Below, in pieces: positions 60,493 to 64,000 of a DNA stretch of 64,000 bases; positions within the stretch are counted from its first letter, which is position 1; each line of letters opens with the position of its first letter. The notes beneath the pieces were generated by a model that was not told where the DNA came from, did not search any database, and saw only the letters and a list, made by a program, of their open reading frames with translations. The stretch covers positions 1-64,000 of the forward strand of contig CAJUDM010000011.1 of the NCBI GenBank assembly GCA_910584915.1, read 5' to 3'. The DNA comes from an uncultured Lachnospiraceae bacterium. Its GTDB lineage: Bacteria > Bacillota > Clostridia > Lachnospirales > Lachnospiraceae. A program made the translations under genes and the position numbers.

Positions 60493-62070
60493 TCAGAACC
60501 GTCCCTGCTCCGCCGGATTCCCTGCCCCGCCGGCTAAAGCCATCACCTGCCCTGCCAGATACAGGGAACCTGTTATATACACTCTCTTTCCCGCCGCTCT
60601 TCTGCGCAGGCAGTATCCGAAAGCCTCTCCCAAATCTTCTATTACCATCGCTTTATCTTCTCCGAACAGCGCCGCAAGTTCTCCCGCCTCCGCCGCCCGG
60701 GGACTCTCTATCCTCGTGACAATGATCTCCTCGAACAGTCCCGCCTTCGCTATCTGTCCCGCCATCTCACCACAGGCCTTCTCCGCCAGGGCAGAGTACA
60801 GCAAGATCCTGCCTGTCTCCGTCTCATCTGTCCCCCTGCCCTCCGAAAACACGGCCGTCATATCCCTGCCGCAGGCTTCCCTCGCCCCGATGCCTTCCGA
60901 AAACGCTGCTGTCATATCCGCGCCGCATACTCCGTGCGCCCCGACACTCTCAAGGAACGCCCTGATCCCGTCGGGATTGTGTGCGCCATCCAGCCAAATT
61001 CCTGGAAGGATCTCCTCCATCCTGCCCTCCCAATGAGTCCTTTCAAGCCCGCGCCGCAGATCTTCCGCGGTGACATCCACCTTTCTCTGCTCTCCCAATA
61101 CCGCCAGAGTCCTGACGGAGAGAGCCGCATTCTCCATCTGGTAGAGCGCTTTTGTGGCAAGATGAAACGTACTATATTTATAATACCCAGAGTAATAAGA
61201 AAAATCAATGCCTTTCTCATCATATTTTTCCAGGCAGATTTCCCCCGGTTTTACCGAAAAAGCCACAGATTCCGCCCTTTTCACACTTTTTTCTATCACG
61301 GCAGCAGCTTTTTTATTGTTCGCAAAATAGACGAGAGGTATTCCTTTTTTGACAATTCCCGCTTTTTCCGCCGCAATTTCCTCCAACGTCTCCCCGAGAT
61401 ACTCCGTGTGGTCCATACTGATCCCCGTAATAATACTGATGCACGGAGAGGGAAAAGAGTTTGTGGCATCCAGCCTGCCGCCAAGCCCGGTTTCCAGGAT
61501 GATCACATCGGGCTTTTCTTTTTCAAAATACAGCATCGCCATAAAGTACAGGTATTCAAAGTAGCTGGGATGATAGCCTTCCGCTTTTTCCCGCCCGCAA
61601 TCGGCATCTGTCGTCCGATATATCCCTATTCCTCTCCCGACAATCTCCTGTCCGTCATTTCCGCCATTCCTGACGCTCCCGTCATTTTTATCGCGTCCGG
61701 CGCTTCCACTGCTTTCGCCATTTCTGACTCTTCTGTCATCTTTCCCGCATGCCTCCCTCACCTGCCTGAACACTGTCACAAAATCCTCCTCGGAAATCAG
61801 CGCCCCGTCCACCCGTATCCTCTCCCGGATATCCACAAGATGGGGTGAGATAAACATACCAGTTTTGTATCCCGCCTGCATAAGCACGGACTGCAAATAG
61901 GCACAGACGGAGCCTTTTCCGTTCGTGCCTGCCACATGGATCACTTTGCTGTCCTCACAGGGACACGAGAGCTTCCGGTAAAAAGCCCTCGTGTCCTCCA
62001 TTGTATTTTTTTTCACAAACTTCGGAATACCCTCTATATATTCCTGCGCTTCCCGAAAAGCCCGCGTCAT
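60493..62070 (-). CDS. folC: Bifunctional folylpolyglutamate/dihydrofolate synthase
   Basis: At 525 residues this is longer than the usual 420-450. It adds glutamate to folates. It shows the P-loop GTNGKGSVCAYL near residue 48, the family block ILETGLGGRLDATN, ITGISMDHTEYLGETLEEIAAEKAGI, and LDGAHNPDG. The excess length comes from two inserts: a Gly/Asn/Asp-rich stretch near residues 118-165, and near 388-425 two 18-residue repeats (CGADMTAAFSEG-type). The ATG overlaps the valS stop as ATGA. Both inserts look like expanded loops that leave the catalytic motifs intact. Confidence 0.93.
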   Translation of the reverse strand: MTRAFREAQEYIEGIPKFVKKNTMEDTRAFYRKLSCPCEDSKVIHVAGTNGKGSVCAYLQSVLMQAGYKTGMFISPHLVDIRERIRVDGALISEEDFVTVFRQVREACGKDDRRVRNGESSGSAGRDKNDGSVRNGGNDGQEIVGRGIGIYRTTDADCGREKAEGYHPSYFEYLYFMAMLYFEKEKPDVIILETGLGGRLDATNSFPSPCISIITGISMDHTEYLGETLEEIAAEKAGIVKKGIPLVYFANNKKAAAVIEKSVKRAESVAFSVKPGEICLEKYDEKGIDFSYYSGYYKYSTFHLATKALYQMENAALSVRTLAVLGEQRKVDVTAEDLRRGLERTHWEGRMEEILPGIWLDGAHNPDGIRAFLESVGAHGVCGADMTAAFSEGIGAREACGRDMTAVFSEGRGTDETETGRILLYSALAEKACGEMAGQIAKAGLFEEIIVTRIESPRAAEAGELAALFGEDKAMVIEDLGEAFGYCLRRRAAGKRVYITGSLYLAGQVMALAGGAGNPAEQGRF

Positions 62071-64000
62071 AACTGCGCCAGTCTTTCCTGCACTTTCGCC
62101 ATCATCTGGGTATATTTCTCCAGTTTTGCCTTCTCCTCCGCTATCTTCGCCTTCGGCGCCTTCGCCAGGAACTTCTCATTCTTCAACATGCCGTTCACTC
62201 TCGCGAGCTCACCCTGAAGGCGTTTTTCTTCCTTTTGAAGCCGCTCTCTCTCCTGTTTTAAGTCCACCAGCTCCGCAAACGGCATATAGAGCACCGCGCC
62301 CGGGATCACCACCGACACCGCGTCCTCCGCAATGCCGCTCTTGTCGCCCTGAATCATCACCTCGGAGGCATACGCCAGAGAGGCAAAGAACAGTTTTCCC
62401 TCCTCGAACGCCGCCCGCACATCCTCTTTTTCCGTCACTACATAGACTGCCGCTTTCCGGGAGGGCGCCACATTCATCGAAGTCCTCACATTGCGGATGC
62501 CGCGCACTGCTTCCTTGATCGTCTCAATGGCGCGCTCCTCCACCGCAAAGTTCCGCTCCGCCCGACAGACGGGCCAGCTTGAGATCATGATCGACTCCTC
62601 CTCGGACTGCAGGGAACAGAAAATCTCCTCCGTGATGAACGGCATGTAGGGATGCAAAAGCTTCAACGCATCGATCAGCACATGTTTCAGCGTCCAGAGC
62701 GCCGCCCTTTTGCTCGCCTCATCGTCGGAATTATAGAGGCGGGGTTTCACCATCTCGATATACCAGTCGCAGAATTCATCCCAGATAAAGTCATACACCT
62801 TCTGTACCGCAATGCCCAGCTCGAAGCTGTCCATATTCTCGGTCACTTCCCCTGTCAGGCGGTTCAATCTGGAAATGATCCATTTATCCACGGGTTCAAA
62901 AGCTTCCAGCTCCGTGATCTCCTTCCCATCTTCCGTGAAGGAGGACATATTCATCATGATAAACCGGGAAGCGTTCCACACTTTGTTCGCAAAATTCCTT
63001 GCCGCCTCCACTCTCTCATAGTAGAAACGCATATCGTTCCCCGGCGCGTTCCCGGTGATCAGCATCAGCCGCAGCGCATCCGCGCCGTACTGATCGATGA
63101 TCTCCAGAGGATCGATGCCGTTGCCCAGGGACTTGGACATCTTCCTCCCCTGAGAATCCCGCACCAGCCCGTGGAACAGTACCGTCTTAAAGGGGCGCTC
63201 TCCCATCTGCTCATACCCCGAGAAGATCATGCGGATCACCCAGAAAAAGATGATATCATACCCTGTCACCAGCACATCCGTCGGATAGAAATATTTCAGA
63301 TCCTCCGTCATCTCCGGCCAGCCCAGCGTCGAGAAAGGCCAGAGCGCCGAGGAAAACCAGGTGTCCAGCACATCCTCATCCTGGCTGAGGCGCTCGCACC
63401 CGCACTTCGGGCATGCCTTCGGCGCCTGCCTCTCCACGATCACCTCACCGCATTTATCGCAGTAGTAAGCCGGAATCCTGTGCCCCCACCAGAGCTGGCG
63501 GCTGATGCACCAGTCGCGGATATTGTCCGTCCAGTTGAAATAGATTTTCTCCATTCTCTCGGGAATCAGCTTCACTTCCCCGTTTTTCACAGCCTCCACC
63601 GCAGGCTTGATCAATTCATCCATCTTCACAAACCACTGCTCTTTTACAAGAGGCTCGATGGTCGTATTGCAGCGGTCGTGGGTGCCCACGTTGTGGGTGT
63701 AGTCTTCCGTTTTGCCGAGAAGCCCTTCTTTTTCCAACTCCTCCAGTATCTGTCTTCTCGCCTCATACCGGTCGAGCCCCGCGTATTTGCCGCCGTTTTC
63801 ATTGATCGTGGCGTCGTCGTTCATGATGTTGACGATCGGAAGCCCATGCCGTTTGCCCACCTCAAAGTCGTTGGGGTCGTGTCCCGGCGTGATCTTCACA
63901 ACGCCTGTCCCGAACTCCATATCCACATAGTCGTCCTCCACGATCGGGATGACTTTATTCACGATCGGAAGAAGAACCTTTCTGCCCTTCAGATGCGTAT
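62067..64000 (-). CDS. valS: Valyl-tRNA synthetase, C-terminal part (runs off the window)
   Basis: The frame is open from the window end to the stop at 62067, about 644 codons; the N-terminus and the HIGH motif lie outside. It carries the editing domain end (GTGVVKITPGHDPNDFEVG), WWGHRIPAYYC, a zinc-type CDKCGE/CPKCGCE, the KMSKSLGNG class I signature, the anticodon-binding domain, and the C-terminal coiled coil typical of ValRS (LVDLKQERERLQKEEKRL). The GTG at 63962 is internal, not a start. It is coupled to folC, a common order in Firmicutes. Confidence 0.97.
   Translation of the reverse strand, partial: THLKGRKVLLPIVNKVIPIVEDDYVDMEFGTGVVKITPGHDPNDFEVGKRHGLPIVNIMNDDATINENGGKYAGLDRYEARRQILEELEKEGLLGKTEDYTHNVGTHDRCNTTIEPLVKEQWFVKMDELIKPAVEAVKNGEVKLIPERMEKIYFNWTDNIRDWCISRQLWWGHRIPAYYCDKCGEVIVERQAPKACPKCGCERLSQDEDVLDTWFSSALWPFSTLGWPEMTEDLKYFYPTDVLVTGYDIIFFWVIRMIFSGYEQMGERPFKTVLFHGLVRDSQGRKMSKSLGNGIDPLEIIDQYGADALRLMLITGNAPGNDMRFYYERVEAARNFANKVWNASRFIMMNMSSFTEDGKEITELEAFEPVDKWIISRLNRLTGEVTENMDSFELGIAVQKVYDFIWDEFCDWYIEMVKPRLYNSDDEASKRAALWTLKHVLIDALKLLHPYMPFITEEIFCSLQSEEESIMISSWPVCRAERNFAVEERAIETIKEAVRGIRNVRTSMNVAPSRKAAVYVVTEKEDVRAAFEEGKLFFASLAYASEVMIQGDKSGIAEDAVSVVIPGAVLYMPFAELVDLKQERERLQKEEKRLQGELARVNGMLKNEKFLAKAPKAKIAEEKAKLEKYTQMMAKVQERLAQL

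Overview
The window looks like a chromosomal segment of a spore-forming Firmicute of the Lachnospiraceae type. Supporting signs are the spoIIA-sigF-spoVA sporulation genes, YesM/YesN two-component signalling, a DUF5721 gene, a C_GCAxxG_C_C gene, Gram-positive promoters and Shine-Dalgarno (SD) sites, and roughly balanced GC with AT-rich islands. No rRNA, CRISPR array, transposase or integrase was seen. The genus cannot be told from the sequence alone.

Layout: 0-10 kb is a deoxy-sugar (probably L-fucose) utilisation locus. It has fucI, a rhamnulokinase/fuculokinase, a YesN/YesM pair, a membrane-anchored sugar-binding protein, the first codons of a sugar ABC-transporter ATPase, and a divergent AraC regulator. 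10-14 kb holds cell-envelope genes (a D-Ala-D-Ala carboxypeptidase, a ComEC-like metallo-hydrolase) and small conserved genes. 13.8-16.8 kb is a metal-efflux operon (ArsR, HMA protein, P-type ATPase) with a visible operator. 17-18.7 kb encodes a membrane-anchored, apparently inactive GH3 protein with an acidic tail. 18.9-19.8 kb is an AT-rich stretch with a consensus promoter, an array of near-identical ribosome-binding sites each followed by a three-codon reading frame, and a terminator; this is the most unexplained item. 20-30.5 kb carries a LUD protein, a chemoreceptor, tRNA-Leu, an EF-G/TetM-like GTPase fused to a Rae1-like nuclease, a polysaccharide deacetylase, a mutarotase-like protein, DegV, DUF1294 and a GH25 lysozyme.

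30.9-58.6 kb contains the sporulation genes in classical order and on one strand, but broken up. spoIIAA-spoIIAB-sigF-spoVAA-spoVAB-spoVAC ends in a terminator at 54.8 kb; spoVAD lies near 34-35 kb and spoVAE at 31 kb. Between them sit a dTDP-amino-sugar/glycosyltransferase operon (35-42.5 kb), a Fic protein, an LRR surface protein, an ECF sigma unit, and an AT-rich three-gene ABC-3C-type defence island with an AlbA_2 gene (48.5-54.7 kb). The island lies between 319-bp direct repeats made from the spoVAC 3' end and its terminator. The AlbA_2 gene carries a 13-bp tandem repeat that currently throws its C-terminal winged helix out of frame, which suggests phase variation.

58.7-64 kb holds a zinc-ribbon/TPR membrane protein, a 52-residue protein, folC and the C-terminal part of valS. 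Functions are assigned from recognised motifs and family resemblance only; no database search was run.
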